A stretch of 64,000 nt of DNA, taken from the NCBI RefSeq assembly GCF_021134715.1, contig NC_060025.1, positions 7,440,001 to 7,504,000 of the forward strand, given 5' to 3'. Source of the stretch: Daphnia pulex (lineage: Eukaryota > Arthropoda > Branchiopoda > Diplostraca > Daphniidae). This document shows, piece after piece, positions 1-11,700 of the stretch. The notes under the pieces are model-generated. The model made no database searches. It worked only from the letters and a program-made list of their open reading frames with translations, and was not told the origin of the DNA. Both the position numbers and the translations under genes were made by a program. Position 1 is the stretch's first letter, and the number at the start of each line of letters is the position of its first letter.

Positions 1-1592
1 AAAATAGCGAAATATTTCCTCGCGGTCTTGAACTTGAAAAATAACAAATACCGCTCTTATCCAACCACGAATCACAATGTGTTCAACCGGATCAGCATCG
101 TATTGTTTAACTACGGATTGAGCAAAATCTCTTAAAATTACAGCTAGGTAATTGGCAACTTTAGAATCTTTCCGGTAAAGTGAATCAGCAACTAGTCTAG
201 TACTTTAGTTTCAAGTTCAATCATGTCTAGTACGACAGCAGAAGCAAAGATTCGTGTTCTCCGACAGACTTGTGTGAACAACTGGAACGACAGATGATTT
301 TAAATGTTTAAGTCCACTATGTCCGCCATGAAGAGTGCTAATGGATTTCGATGGAAGATTAATTTGTGCAGCTGTGACTCACCTTGGTGACAAATCCAAT
401 CCCGTACCGGTCAAAATCACACTGGTCGTCGGCATCATCCTGATGACTGTCTCCACCTACTTTCCGACTTTGCCCTTCATGAACATGGTAGGTGACTGCG
501 AAATACTGCTGCAAGCGGATAGTCAACTGGTTTGATCGTCCGTAGTAGTAAACTATCATATTTGCACTTACAGCACCCTTAATCTCACAATCCTAGTGGG
601 TATTGGCAAGAGCTCTGCAGAATATAGTTAAAGCGTTGACTCAGTTGAAATTATTTCACTAAATAGAAAAAGGATTCGTCGATACCAATATGATCTCGTT
701 TGATACTGTCAACATCAATCTTTGTCACTTCTCCGGCCCTTCTTCAGGACAAGCAACGATAGCGGCAGCTGGAAACCAAATTTAATAACACACTCACTAA
801 AATGGGGTCAAAGATGTCGATGAAATCATCCAACGCGCTCCACTCAGATATTTTACTGAAACCGGAGTTTTAATATCCTCGGCAGCTGTAATATTATTAT
901 AATGCGATTAGATACACAGGATGTGTGAAAGATTAATAATTACCGTTTCAAACAACAGGTTTCCCATCAATGCCCAATGCCCAGTAAATGATAACAGTTT
1001 CAATATCCAATCCAAATACAGCTTGTCCTCTTCAAAATCTGGAAAACACAAATTTTTGCATATAATAGAAAATTTGATTAAATTAGTACTGTGTCTACTT
1101 CAAATGAAATTACTTCGCAGTCCGCACACTTCATAAGTATGTTGCTTTCTGAATTGTTGCTTTGTGTGAACTATCAACTTTAACGTATTTTATAAAAGGG
1201 CATCAAATCAAGTATTCAAAAACCATAAACAATCGTGGCAGGTACACAAGACATTCTAATTAATCCGGACTACCATTCATGTCGTCTCCGAAGATGTTGA
1301 AATACTTGTAAACTGACAGACAAGGTGTGATTTGAATTGCGTGCAGAAGTAAAATTGGTCACGGAACTAGATTGAATATTCAAAGCGCAGAAGGCGGCAA
1401 GATGAAAAATAACGGTTGGAGAACGTCTAATCTAAATTAAGTTTTCAATTCAAAGTAATTACCGGAAGTTGCCATATTTATAAACATCCAGTAGTTGCCG
1501 TTTAGATTCGTTGCGCAAGTACTGTTAAAAATTTTTTTTCTTTTCGTCCACACCCACAGGAAATCTTCAAATGAACCTTGGGGTTCGCCTTC
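1..1592 (-). CDS. unidentified multi-exon gene, 3' part off the left edge, possibly decayed
   Basis: I do not recognise the family. Three minus-strand segments read as real exons. Segment 1463-1592 is open (begins EGEPQGSFEDF, ends WMFINMATS), with acceptor TTTGTAG and donor G|GTAATT. Segment 944-1038 follows in matching phase (1 then 1): FEEDKLYLDWILKLL, then TGHWALMGNLLFET, donor GTAATT. Segment 1-196 is open for 65 codons to the window edge (LVADSLYRKDSKVANYLAV, then IRGWIRAVFVIFQVQDREE). Between them, around 786-850, a piece reading EWSALDDFIDIFDPIL ends at a GTGAGT donor, but its phase does not fit the preceding exon. An upstream piece at about 200-300 needs a 1-nt shift to join the last segment. 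The gene is therefore either mis-modelled by me or broken. The protein looks helical and cytosolic, with no signal peptide visible. Confidence 0.45.
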
Positions 1593-2805
1593 CTACAAAC
1601 AAAAATATTGCTGTACACAACAAAATGAACCTAAAGATGAACACAAAATTAATCAAGAGGATGAATAGGGGAATAGTATTTTTAAAATTTAAAACACACA
1701 TTTTGACATTTTCAATGCTGATATTTTGCTAAATGTGAAACTGAACATTTTGTTCACTGCAATCAGGTACTTGTTTTTCATCACTGAATTCCTACCTGGA
1801 ACTGTGGTCTGTGATACACGTGTAGAATTCCTATTATTTCAGGCAATAACATTATGCCTAGCTTCAGCAGTTCATGTAGGTAGGCTAATATTGAATTTTT
1901 CAATTCACTTGTACTTCACAACTGGATTCTTTGTAGGCAGGGGTGTCACACTGCATTACTAAAGCTTACCAGTTACTGTTGCGACAGAGAACTACAGAAG
2001 AAAATTTGCTTACATCCACCAATCCTTTCTTAGCATAGACTGACACCCTGACACTAATGCAAGTGTTCAAAACACTCCATACTTTGCTTTCAGCATAGAG
2101 ATTAAGAATTAACTGAGGGTACTACTATTGTGAAATCGAGAAATAACAGAAAACTTCGCACGAACGAACACAATTACAACCGAACAATAAAATTGATGAT
2201 AAAACATTTATAAAGCACTATGCTAATTTTGCAACGTCACCGCCGTGGAAGGTGCATCATGCAATACAGACGAACTTTCGTGAAAGTGGGAATGAACCAG
2301 TGCTGCAAATAGCAAATTGTAAATAGCTTGACGGCACCTTATAAATTCTAATGTTACAAATTTTATTAAATGGCCAGCCAAGCGCCTCAGATCGCTAAGG
2401 AAGGTTTAAAAAAATGTGAAAGGATGTAACAGCAAGCTAATAAACTAATCTTTTTTGAAGTATTTTTTTCGTGTTTGGTTTTAATTCAAGTTCAAACAAT
2501 TTTTACTCTATCGTTTTTAGTCTAAAAGATATTTAAAGGGTACTGATGTTAGGATGGGGGAGAATATTTTAAAAAAACTAGACCAACCAGGACCAACCCT
2601 CCCCTATGCTGCTGTTGTGCTGTTGGCTCTCTTGGCTCAGTTCTTCCCCAAAATCTCGTTTGAAATATCCCTAATTTGTGATCCCTTTCGGCGAGTATTC
2701 AGGTGAATAACAAGATGACCAGATTATGACAAGAGATGGAAAGTAGGTCAAAGATCGCTGCACTCTATCTGGTTTTTACTTTCGGCCAACCTAGGAGGGC
2801 TTCGT
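1593..2805. other. intergenic, no gene recognised
   Basis: AT-rich DNA between the left-edge gene and sulfotransferase copy 1. The plus-strand ORF at 1726-1962 has no recognisable domain or splice context. A minus-strand piece near 2240-2290 is open after an acceptor-like TTTGCAG but could not be linked to anything. Confidence 0.5.
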
Positions 2806-2825
2806 GGCTTGTGGTGATTGGTCGA
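2806..2825 (+). promoter_or_regulatory. conserved upstream block of sulfotransferase copy 1 (inverted CCAAT box)
   Basis: A 20-bp block containing GATTGG, an inverted CCAAT, lies about 170 bp upstream of the ATG. It is repeated exactly upstream of copy 2 (18121-18140, opposite strand) at a similar distance. A TTTTATG stretch follows about 20 bp downstream in both copies. Conservation may only reflect the recent duplication, so a promoter role is inference. Confidence 0.35.
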
Positions 2826-2993
2826 ATGTTTTTTTTTTCTTCTTTTTATGCGCCTGGCCTCTGGCCTACATGAGTGTATAGATACTCAGAAGAATGGCTA
2901 GCAGCAGATTCGGGAGAGAGAGAGAGGGGAGATATAATTCATAATTCTATTTTTTTCGTCGTTTGGACTTCAGTAACTCATCGATCGGCCAAC

Positions 2994-4686
2994 ATGTCGG
3001 GTGTTGATAACCAACGTCTTCCTCTCAAGGAAAAATTCGAATTGATGCCCGAAACGTTGGGCTCCCAATTTCGCAATGATTTCCCGCCTTACATCGACGG
3101 ACTGGTCAAATCCTTCCCTCACCAATACGTCACCACTCCGGAATTTGCCAAAAAAGCCGAAGATGTTTACAATCTCAGTCCCAGGCCGGACGACGTTTAC
3201 ATTTCAACTTTCCCAAAGTGCGGTAAGGGCCGGACTTGCATCTCGCTTTCAACTTGTTTCTTTTTGAATTTTTTTTTTTAACCCGAGACAAAAATGTTCG
3301 ATTTTCCCATCAAAATCTTAGGGACTACGTGGGTGCAGGAATTAGTGTGGATGGTCGTCAACGACTGTGATTTCGAGAAAGGCAAGAAGGAGCAGCTGAG
3401 CATCCGCTCGCCATTTCTGGAGTGAGTCATACGTCAGCAATTGCTTACACCAGTTCCAGTACAATTCACACTATATTCAATACCCTTTTCCTCTCTCCTA
3501 TTTGCTAAGGATGAACTACATGTTGCCAATCAAACTGGCGGAGACATTCGAAATGGAAGAGATTTGCAGGTGAGTTCCCAGTGGTGACACAAAAGCGGGA
3601 AAAATCAAAGTTTGAATTAAAATGCAAAAAAAAAACGTGATTGGAATTGCTGCTACTGGAACTTGATGAACTAGCTCTACCTATTACCAGGAAAGCCATC
3701 AGCTTAGTATTGGGCGACTGCCTTCGCGATCTGGAACAAATCGATCAAATGGCCGGCCCGAGGATCATCAAAAGTCACTTGCCACTCTATCTGTTGAACC
3801 CACAAGTACTCAGCACCAGCAAGGTATAACACCCAGATCCCAAACTTAACCGCAATTAAGCTTTCATTAACAGTTCCTGTTACTCTCGTATTAGGTCGTT
3901 TACGTGGCCCGCAACCCCAAAGACGTCATCGTCTCTTATTATCACTTCCATCAGCTGCTGCAATTTCATCAGTACGTTAGCAACCTGGAAACTTTCGCCG
4001 AGTATTTCATGACGGATAGAGGTACGATTAACTGTCACCAGCTCCAAAACCAAAACCAATAATTTCGATTTATTTCGGCTTGTGGAATTCGATCGCTCTC
4101 ATCTTATGGAAAGGATAGTTTACAGTGCTCCGTTCTTTCCTCACTTGCTGGACGCCTGGAACAAGCGGCACCATCCCAACTTGCACTTTGTCTTTTACGA
4201 GGATCTCAAGCGGGTAAATTTTAAAATTTTAAAAATAATTTTGCGTTAGCCGTTAATGTGGAAATGTTATCTACGGTTAGGATCTCCGAGGAGAAATTGT
4301 CAAGATCAGTCAGTTTCTCGGAAAGAAGCTGAGCGACGATCAATTAACAAAGCTGACGGAGCATCTGCGCTTCGACAATTTCGCCAAAAACAAAATGGTC
4401 AACTGTGAAAAGCAAGAGGTTGCTGGATTGGAAAATATCGGCAAAGAGATAGGATTGATGAATATCAGCGGCCATTTCATCCGCAAAGGTAAAAAGAAAT
4501 TCTTCGGTTCATTCATTCACAGACGTTCATCAAATAATTACGTCTCGTATAAAAATCTCAGGTAAAACCGGAGACTGGAAGAATCATTTCTCTTCCGAAT
4601 TGAACGAGCGAATCGACGAGTGGATGCGGAAGAATTTGGAAGGCACCGATCTGAGGTTCATCACGGAGCTGGAGCAACAAGATTGA
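2994..4686 (+). CDS. cytosolic sulfotransferase, copy 1 (shortened exon 4)
   Basis: Transfers sulfonate from PAPS to a small hydroxylated or amine substrate in the cytosol (SULT family); the substrate cannot be told. Exons: 2994-3222, 3322-3421, 3510-3569, 3691-3823, 3895-4021, 4119-4213, 4281-4488, 4562-4686; 358 aa with all phases consistent. Visible motifs: PKCGTTW at 74-80 (5'-phosphosulfate loop), KSHLPL with catalytic His at about 159, RNPKDVIVS with Arg180 and Ser188 (3'-phosphate binding), and RKGKTGDWKN at about 316 (PAPS loop). Compared with copy 2 it lacks 28 residues at the start of exon 4, where the DNA carries a TGG-to-TAG stop and a 1-bp deletion. The acceptor CTATTACCAG at 3681-3690 skips this and restores frame. 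It also has 9 extra residues in exon 7. The frame is open upstream of MSG, but MSG is chosen because homology to the family starts there. It could be a non-functional copy if the new acceptor is not used. Confidence 0.85.
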
Positions 4687-4864
4687 AAAAATAGTGTGAA
4701 AAATCCTTATGCTGGTAGGAGAGAGTGTGGCTAGTTGTTATACGGGTATTTTTAGATGGAATTAAATTATAGGGCCATAAAATTTAGGGATGATAATCAA
4801 TCAAAATTTTAATGACGCTCTACGTAGTACGTTATACGAAGTATCGCATGATTCGGATCAGCCA

Positions 4865-4870
4865 AATAAA
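4865..4870 (+). terminator. putative polyadenylation signal of sulfotransferase copy 1
   Basis: AATAAA about 180 bp after the stop codon, followed by an A-rich stretch. Position fits a short 3' UTR, but there is no transcript evidence. Confidence 0.4.
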
Positions 4871-5039
4871 TTAAAAAAAAAACACACACTCTTCAGCAGG
4901 ATGAAATTTTTGTTTATGGACCATTCGGTCAAAAAATGATATCAAATTGTTACGTAATACGTAACAACGAGCGTTAGTCTGAACGGTACTTAAAACTGTC
5001 TTTAATTCAAGTACGAAATTTGAAAATATTCTTTAGTAA

Positions 5040-5130
5040 GCCTTCAGAGAGGATTGAACTCTCGACATCCGGTTTTCCTTTCCTTCAACTTATCTACGAG
5101 ACCGACGCTCTACCACTGAGCTATGAAGAC
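5040..5130 (-). tRNA. tRNA-Thr (CGT) with 20-nt intron
   Basis: Reading the minus strand, a 7-bp acceptor stem pairs GTCTTCA with TGAAGGC (one G-U). The D arm holds TAGCTCAGTGGTAGAGC (A box), and the T arm has GAGTTCAATCCTC (B box). The anticodon loop is CTCGTA plus A, giving anticodon CGT. The intron of 20 nt sits in the canonical place, one base 3' of the anticodon. The spliced length is 71 nt before the discriminator. The anticodon stem has a U-G pair at 27:43. A TTTT run follows about 15 bp downstream as a Pol III terminator. A second copy lies 3.4 kb away. Confidence 0.9.
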
Positions 5131-8100
5131 TGTTTTAATTGGCAAACAAGATCAAGAAATTTGAGCTATCTTTAAATGGCTAAAGGCAGCTAGGTGAGGT
5201 TAAATGCGGATTTCGTTCTCCATCGAGGACTCCTCAAAGTGGATGAAAAATAAAGCAACGATAATCAAAATGGTGCTGATTCGGTAGGAAGCTTTACGCA
5301 TCCAGTTGTTCATTGGTTAGAAAACGAATGTCAAATCCTGTTCTGCTCGCAATAATTCCCTTTCTTTAGGCAAGTGGTCTGTCGGTCATATGTCGTTTAG
5401 TCCGATGATTTCAGACCGAATGTTATCGATCTGAAAATTCAAAAACAGTACGTAGCTAAAAACAGTATGCCTCCGATCTTTTTTGAAATGAAAGTGTCCC
5501 TGTTGAATGAAGGCGAAGCTACAACAGGAAACTGATGGCTTTCCACATCCGAATGAAATATGCAAGGACAAAATAGGGAATTTACGGCCTATCTTACAAA
5601 GCAGGATGGCGCATTCACTATGAATTTCACAGTCACTGTTAACTCTTTGTAAAAAGTAATTAACAAACGAGACAGAGAACCTCTGCGCCAATTTCATCAC
5701 GTGTGTGAGGCTTGACATTGGAAAAAATTCAAAGAAAAAAGCAAAGGGGATTTCCTGACCTTATGAACGCCGGAATGTTTCGAGAAGATTTTGTCGTTTG
5801 TAACTGTTATTTCATAACAGACTAGTGGAATGGTGAATCCCCATGTAAATCAATAGGGCGAATAATGAAGTGAACCTGTCCAAAAAGCTGGCAGGTTTAT
5901 CTTCTGAATCTTCCACGATGAAATTGCCAGACTGTGTGATGAAAAGTTGATCTACATTTCAAAACTTCTTTATTGGTTTGTTAACGAATAAGTGTAAAAC
6001 ATGTGCTTACCGTAGCAGTATCGTTGGCCCGCGTTTCATTCATCGGAACGCCAGTCACTTTGATACCAAGCTGGAAAAAACTGCCATTTCCTTCAGTTGT
6101 TAAAGCATCCGAAGCCGAGAAGTTCTAATCCGTGCCACATCCTGTAGCCATAAATTCAAATTTAAAAAGCGTATGGTTGGAGCATGCAATTAGAGGATTC
6201 AATAAAATCGCGACAAATATTTACCTACAGCCAGTTTCACTATTTACGGCCGGTAGACCGCCCACGTTCGTGTGATATAGGAAGACGTTGCTTAGGTAGA
6301 TGCGGGCGTCAACGAGGGCGTCCACGATATAAAAGAAACAATTATCTGTTTCTTCTAAAATGGTGATATTCGACAATTAGTAAAGTTGAAACATAATTGG
6401 TGTGCATATTTATAATATGACCACATATGTAAAAAAAAAAGGAATCTGAAATTAAATTAGCTTTAATTATTTTTGTCTAGTTTATATTACAGTAACTGAA
6501 CTAAACATTTGCAATCTGAATGTTATCATTAGAACCTACTCTGAGGACACAACTGTTCAAACACTTCTGTAACTCCCAAGGTTCCAATGTACTACAATCA
6601 TAACAAGGTAAATTACAGATGGTACTATCCAATACGTAACTAAAACACAGTGCACGCAGTCTAGCATTTCCGTCGATTGTTGTCGCAAGTGGCTTAATAG
6701 ATTATATTACAGCGCTAACAAAATACCATATGTTTGAATGTGCGCCAGGATGCAACCAATCACAACGACGCTATCAAAATGAAGCGATGATAATTTTTAT
6801 CATCATACAGGCAACTTGACCATCAACCTTTAAAAGTTGAAAAACTTAACTAACCACTAGAAATATCATTTACCTGGCAAGTACTGAAACTGAGGTTGTC
6901 GCATTATTCTCAACGACTGCTTTCTCGAAAAATGAAAAATCAAGAACCTTAGTTAGCTAAGGTGAAGCTCGCATCGACCTGCAAGGTATCTTCGATCAAA
7001 ACGGGAAGCGATGGGCGAATTTACAGATCCTGCGGAACGGTAAACATCCTTCTCCGACCACCTTTGGCACCGTTTTCCTCCAAGCTGAAAAAACATAACC
7101 CATTCGCTTGGTTCGAAACGCATTTGTTGAAAGTATGCAGAAATGTGGTAAAGTTTGGCTAGAAGTTGCCCCCAAAGCGGGAGTGCCTCAAGACCCATAG
7201 CCGCATTCCACTTTGAAGAAATATGTTTAACACCGAGAACCCCAGATTTAACGTTACAATATTTAACAGCATTCAATCTAAAGTTCTACGTCACACTTAA
7301 ATGCTTAGAATTAATTTCGATCGCGCTTACAAATAACCTTTTTCCCAAAAAAGATCGAAAATCCTCACTTTAAGCTATGGTTTTGGTTTCGCTGATATGA
7401 TCCCTTCCAGGTGTGTTACAAAACGCATCACGTGGCAAGACGAATGAATACATGCAAAAGAAGACTTGATGACTTTGGTGCAACTCACTTTAATTGAAGG
7501 GTCAATCCGTTTGCGTTGAGGCAGGTGCTGCCCATTCAAGTGCAGTAAGATCGATAGGAATTTCTTCGTAGGAAGAAAAAATTCTTGTCTTTTGGAATCA
7601 GTGTCGGAGCGGCTCCAATGGGCCGTTCCTCGTACAAATAAAATAAGACTGAGGCTAAGAGAGATAAGGAATTTTAAAAAATCATATTTTTACTTTAAAA
7701 TACATACAACCTAGATTACGCTAGCCTTACCCAATAATCTTGTGGCTCATGCTATAGAAGCAAGGAAGGTTGTCGGATTGTTTGTTTATTTCCTCCAGTT
7801 TGCTAGTGAGTCAGGAGTTAGGTGAAAACATCAAAAAAAACCTAACAAAATTACCCAAACTTGTTTTTGATTGAAATGATGGCATAACATTTGTCCAACA
7901 AAGATACACAGATAAACACTTCTTGAATCCCTCACTTCTTTTTCAGCATGGATAGATTTAAAATCCAATGCAGGAGAAACCAACCATCGATCCTCAATTC
8001 TCGTTTGTACCGACATAATCTGGGCATCCCGGCCAGGGCTTTTCTTCAACATTTTCTTTAATTGACTTCTTTGTTCCAACCACGCGTAGAGGAAAGCGAC

Positions 8101-8552
8101 GAACGGTTATTTTGCAATGAACATCATGAAAAAAAATTACAATTACTGAAAGTTTTATATTATAAGTTTATAACACAGAGTTAAAGTCCCAACCGACACT
8201 TGGACCATGCTTCGATGTTCGATAGATTCGCCAGTTAGCCAGCAGACGAACTTTGGTGAGAATTGGGAAGCGAATCGATGCGCCGGTGCGGCCAATTTAC
8301 GAAGCTTGATGGTATGGCTCACATTCACATTAGGAATTTAGGATTAGGTTTAAAAATTTCATTAGGCAATAAATGAACTATTTTGAATATTACTTGAAAA
8401 AAAAATTCTGATAAACGTAATTTAGGTAGGACCGTTATCTAATTACAAAGAATCACTGCACCTTTTCGCTGTCAAAATCATACTGTTCAAATCATATGTT
8501 TTGGCCAAAATATATAACATGAATTTAACTTCTCCTATTTTCTTTTATTATT
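5131..8552 (-). pseudogene. decayed minus-strand gene between the two tRNA genes
   Basis: Not recognised. Several minus-strand segments look like exons but carry stops or frame changes. The segment below 7158 begins NFTTFLHTFNKC after a CTTCTAG acceptor and meets a TAA at 7021-7023, after which coding-like sequence continues (IRPSLPVLIEDTLQVDASFT). Exon 6225-6354 is clean (DNCFFYIVDALVDARIYL, donor AG|GTAAAT). Exon 6011-6141 has a TAG at 6125-6127 in its best frame, which later reads FFQLGIKVTGVPMNETR. The exon from 5951 reads QLFITQSGNFIVEDSED and then a hydrophobic stretch, ending at a TGA at 5812-5814. Further coding-like pieces lie at 7880-8080 and 8170-8300. The pieces may come from one secreted or membrane protein gene, or from more than one element. 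Outer limits are uncertain. Confidence 0.5.
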
Positions 8553-8636
8553 GCCTTCAGAGAGGATTGAACTCTCGACCTTCGGTTAACTTTCAACTCT
8601 TACGAGACCGACGCTCTACCACTGAGCTATAAAGGC
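8553..8636 (-). tRNA. tRNA-Thr (CGT) with 13-nt intron
   Basis: Same isoacceptor as the copy at 5040. The acceptor stem pairs GCCTTTA with TGAAGGC, the A and B box sequences are identical, the anticodon loop is CTCGTA plus A (anticodon CGT), and the anticodon stem TCGGT/ACCGA is perfect. A 13-nt intron sits at the canonical 37/38 position, giving 71 nt after splicing. Discriminator A. No T4 run is seen within the next 30 bp on the transcribed strand, so termination is less clear than for the other copy. Confidence 0.9.
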
Positions 8637-8776
8637 TGTGGAAATTATATAAAACACGAAATAAATTTATCAATACATATGCTCATTGTCCAAAATTTCA
8701 AAGGTACTTTTATTATAATGTTTATCATTACATGACATCTACAGGTCAATGATTGAATTCAAGATGTCTCTCTCTA

Positions 8777-11700
8777 TTATGCCAAGTGCTTGAGTTTTTC
8801 CATATCACGAATGTACTCCCTCAACTGTTTGAGATCGGCCATGGCAGCTCTGGCGATGCGGGACTCTGGCGTACTTATGGGCTCGTGAATCAGGATCTGA
8901 ACGGCTTCCTTCAAATAGATTTCGGCTTCTTTGAGCTCGGTAATCAGTTGATCCGGCTGCTTCGATCGGCCCTTTTCATACTTTTTGTTGGCCAAACACA
9001 CCAGTGGTACATGAAGTTCATACAAAATCATTCCTAAAGAAAAAGGAATTAAGCGGTCTATTCTATTTTCACGATAAAGAAAATTAGAACTAGACGGGCG
9101 GAAACCTCGCAGACGGGAGTAGCCTGGGCACAGGTGACGGAGAGCTTCTAATAATTCCGCACAAAGTTGAGCCTTCCGCTGCAGTAGACCGACTGACAGT
9201 TCCGGAATTAAAAATCCCGGTACGTTGCCGTACAAGTGAATCAACGAGATGCGCAGTTGCAGGAGAAAGGCGTGATTGACATGAATTTTCTTGGGCAGTG
9301 TCACGAAAAGTTCCTCGCACCGATCAATCAAATGGCGATCAACAGGTAAGCGCTGGATATTCTTCACGATATTCTTCATGGTTAAAATAAGTTCCAAAAA
9401 ATAAATAAAAAAACACGATTGAAAATTTTCCCTTTTGAGCCTGTCAAGATTGCAGATAGATGAATTTCTTTTGAGATCGAGACCCCATTTCCCACGTAAC
9501 AGAATGACGTAGCATTTTTCTGTTTTCCTTAAATAAATTAAAAATCCAGTTTAAGACGATCGGGGTCGATGGAGACGACCAAATCAAATAGAAAAAGAAG
9601 AGAAAATCTGGCAAATTTGCCAACCGACCAAACCTGAATGACTTCTTCCGTCCGACCAATTTCTTCGCTTTTCAACTCGCTGCTGCATTCGGAGCATTTC
9701 CAGCGGAGGGCCACGCCCTCTACTGCTGACGCTGTGGACGCCGGGGGATCGTCGTTGGGCAGAACCCAGCCGGAGGTGCACGATCGGCAACGAACCGCGC
9801 TCGCAAATGTCCCGAACTCGGTCGGATCTTGACAGCGACGACAGCGACAGATAAAGTGCTTTCTGATCAAAGTACCAAATCAAAAATTCAATTAGACTTT
9901 TTCAAATCAACTTTTAGACGTACGAATATAAACGACCAAGTTGAGAGTTGTCTCACCCCTTTTCCAGGAACGTTCTGCGCTGCAGCGTCGTCTGCAGCGG
10001 GTCCGTGTAACTCACAAAGATCCCTTCACCTGGCGTTGTTCATTTTTAAATTAGTCCATCAATCGATTATAGAAGCTCGATGAAATGTCGTTATACAATA
10101 TACACTATACCTTCACGAATGGGTACGGTCGCCTTGACAGTCATTTGCGAGTCATTGCCAATGGATATTTGAGCGTTGACGACGCAAGAGTGAGCCATTA
10201 GTGACGCCATGTAGAAAGTTCCGCGCAAAACTTCCTGCGCTGATAACAATTCGAAATGGAAACAGTAGAGAGAGAGGAAATATATAGTATAGAACCCGAG
10301 CATTATTTTTATAGACAGACAGGCGAGCGTGGGGTTTTTCAATTATTTTCTTTTTTGATTATATAAGGCTATAATATGTATACACACGTGCCCGGCCATT
10401 TCGCCTAGCTATATCATATGCCAGCAAGCAGATGGAAATCCACTATACAGAGCTGCTGTCATCTAAGTTGACATGCAAAACTTGGACGACCGTCGTATGT
10501 CATTAGTGAGAAGCTGATTTTCCTTCGCAAATAATAATGATGGGAATCTGCATAACGTTAAGACGGAATCTCTTGTGCGCAGCATGAAAAATATGATTAG
10601 CTGTCAAACCTTAGAGCTTATAATACTGCGTATCATATCAAGCCATGTTTCTGATGTGAAAGCTGTGTGCCATTCCAGCAAATTCTGTTATTTATTATAA
10701 TAAGCAACGTTCTTTTTCTGTTTTCTCACGAAGCCATCTGAAAATTCAAAGTATTTTGAGCATAGACGAAGAACATGTATAATGCAATCTGGCAGCATTT
10801 CTTGCAAAATGTCAAACCGCTTAAAACTTATTTACAGTTAGGCATTGGTTGCTGAGGAAGATCGTTGATGTGTCGCCGATCGGGTGTCTCAATGCGAATC
10901 TCTACAAGTTGGGTTTAATTATAAAAATAAAAATATTAAATGATATAATTAACACCTTCCAAAAAATAGAGAAAAATTAAAAAAAAAATTGATTAATAAA
11001 ATTGGAAAGTTAATTTTTTGTTTTCTCCCCAACCGAAGGAATTGACGTCGACGGCGCCGCACATCTGCTGGACTAAATCGTCGTTGATATCGGGCATTTC
11101 ATCGATGAGCATCGTCTCCAAAAAGGGCGTGATATTTCGTTGATTGAAACCCCAAATGGACGTCGCCTGACGAGCTGCCATGTGAGATTCCAGGTCCATC
11201 AACTGGTTCCACTTGTCCGGCTGCTCTCGGCGCAGCATCAGCAACCGCAGTGGCAGCATCAGCATGCCCAGCTGGACGGGAACACGTTGGATTTTACCGT
11301 TTCGCTGGCGGTTTTCGATCTCGGGGATGATCTTGGTCAAGTAGCCACACTCTCTCTGGTGTTCGGGCGACACTTGGCAGTTGCGGCTGCACAGCGGACT
11401 GCGGCAATCGCTGCAAATGTGAGCCCTGGCGAAAAGGCGGTGGCATGCGAAGCAAACGTGCTCCGACAAGGGGCCGGGCGCCGAAGCCAGCGGGAATTCC
11501 TTCATCACAATATCTCCTGGTTTAAACGCTCGGCTAGCCACAAAGTACCTTATTGCGCATTGACAACAAGCCACCGTATATAAAAATAAAACGATCAAAA
11601 TCTGGGCTCTCAATATCTAGGACAAGTGGTGTCTATATTTATTTATAGCTGCAATAGCTATAGTGTTTAGTTGAATAGACTTGCATTTGACTGTTGTGTT

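Noticed and set aside
11031..11040. SmydA exon 2 reading through to a stop as an alternative terminus
   Set aside because: The GTTGGG donor at 11033 joins exon 3 in phase and restores the family motif, so read-through is the poorer model.
11140..11583. 147-codon plus-strand ORF opposite the MYND exon
   Set aside because: Shadow of SmydA exon 2, whose zinc-finger cysteines are on the other strand.
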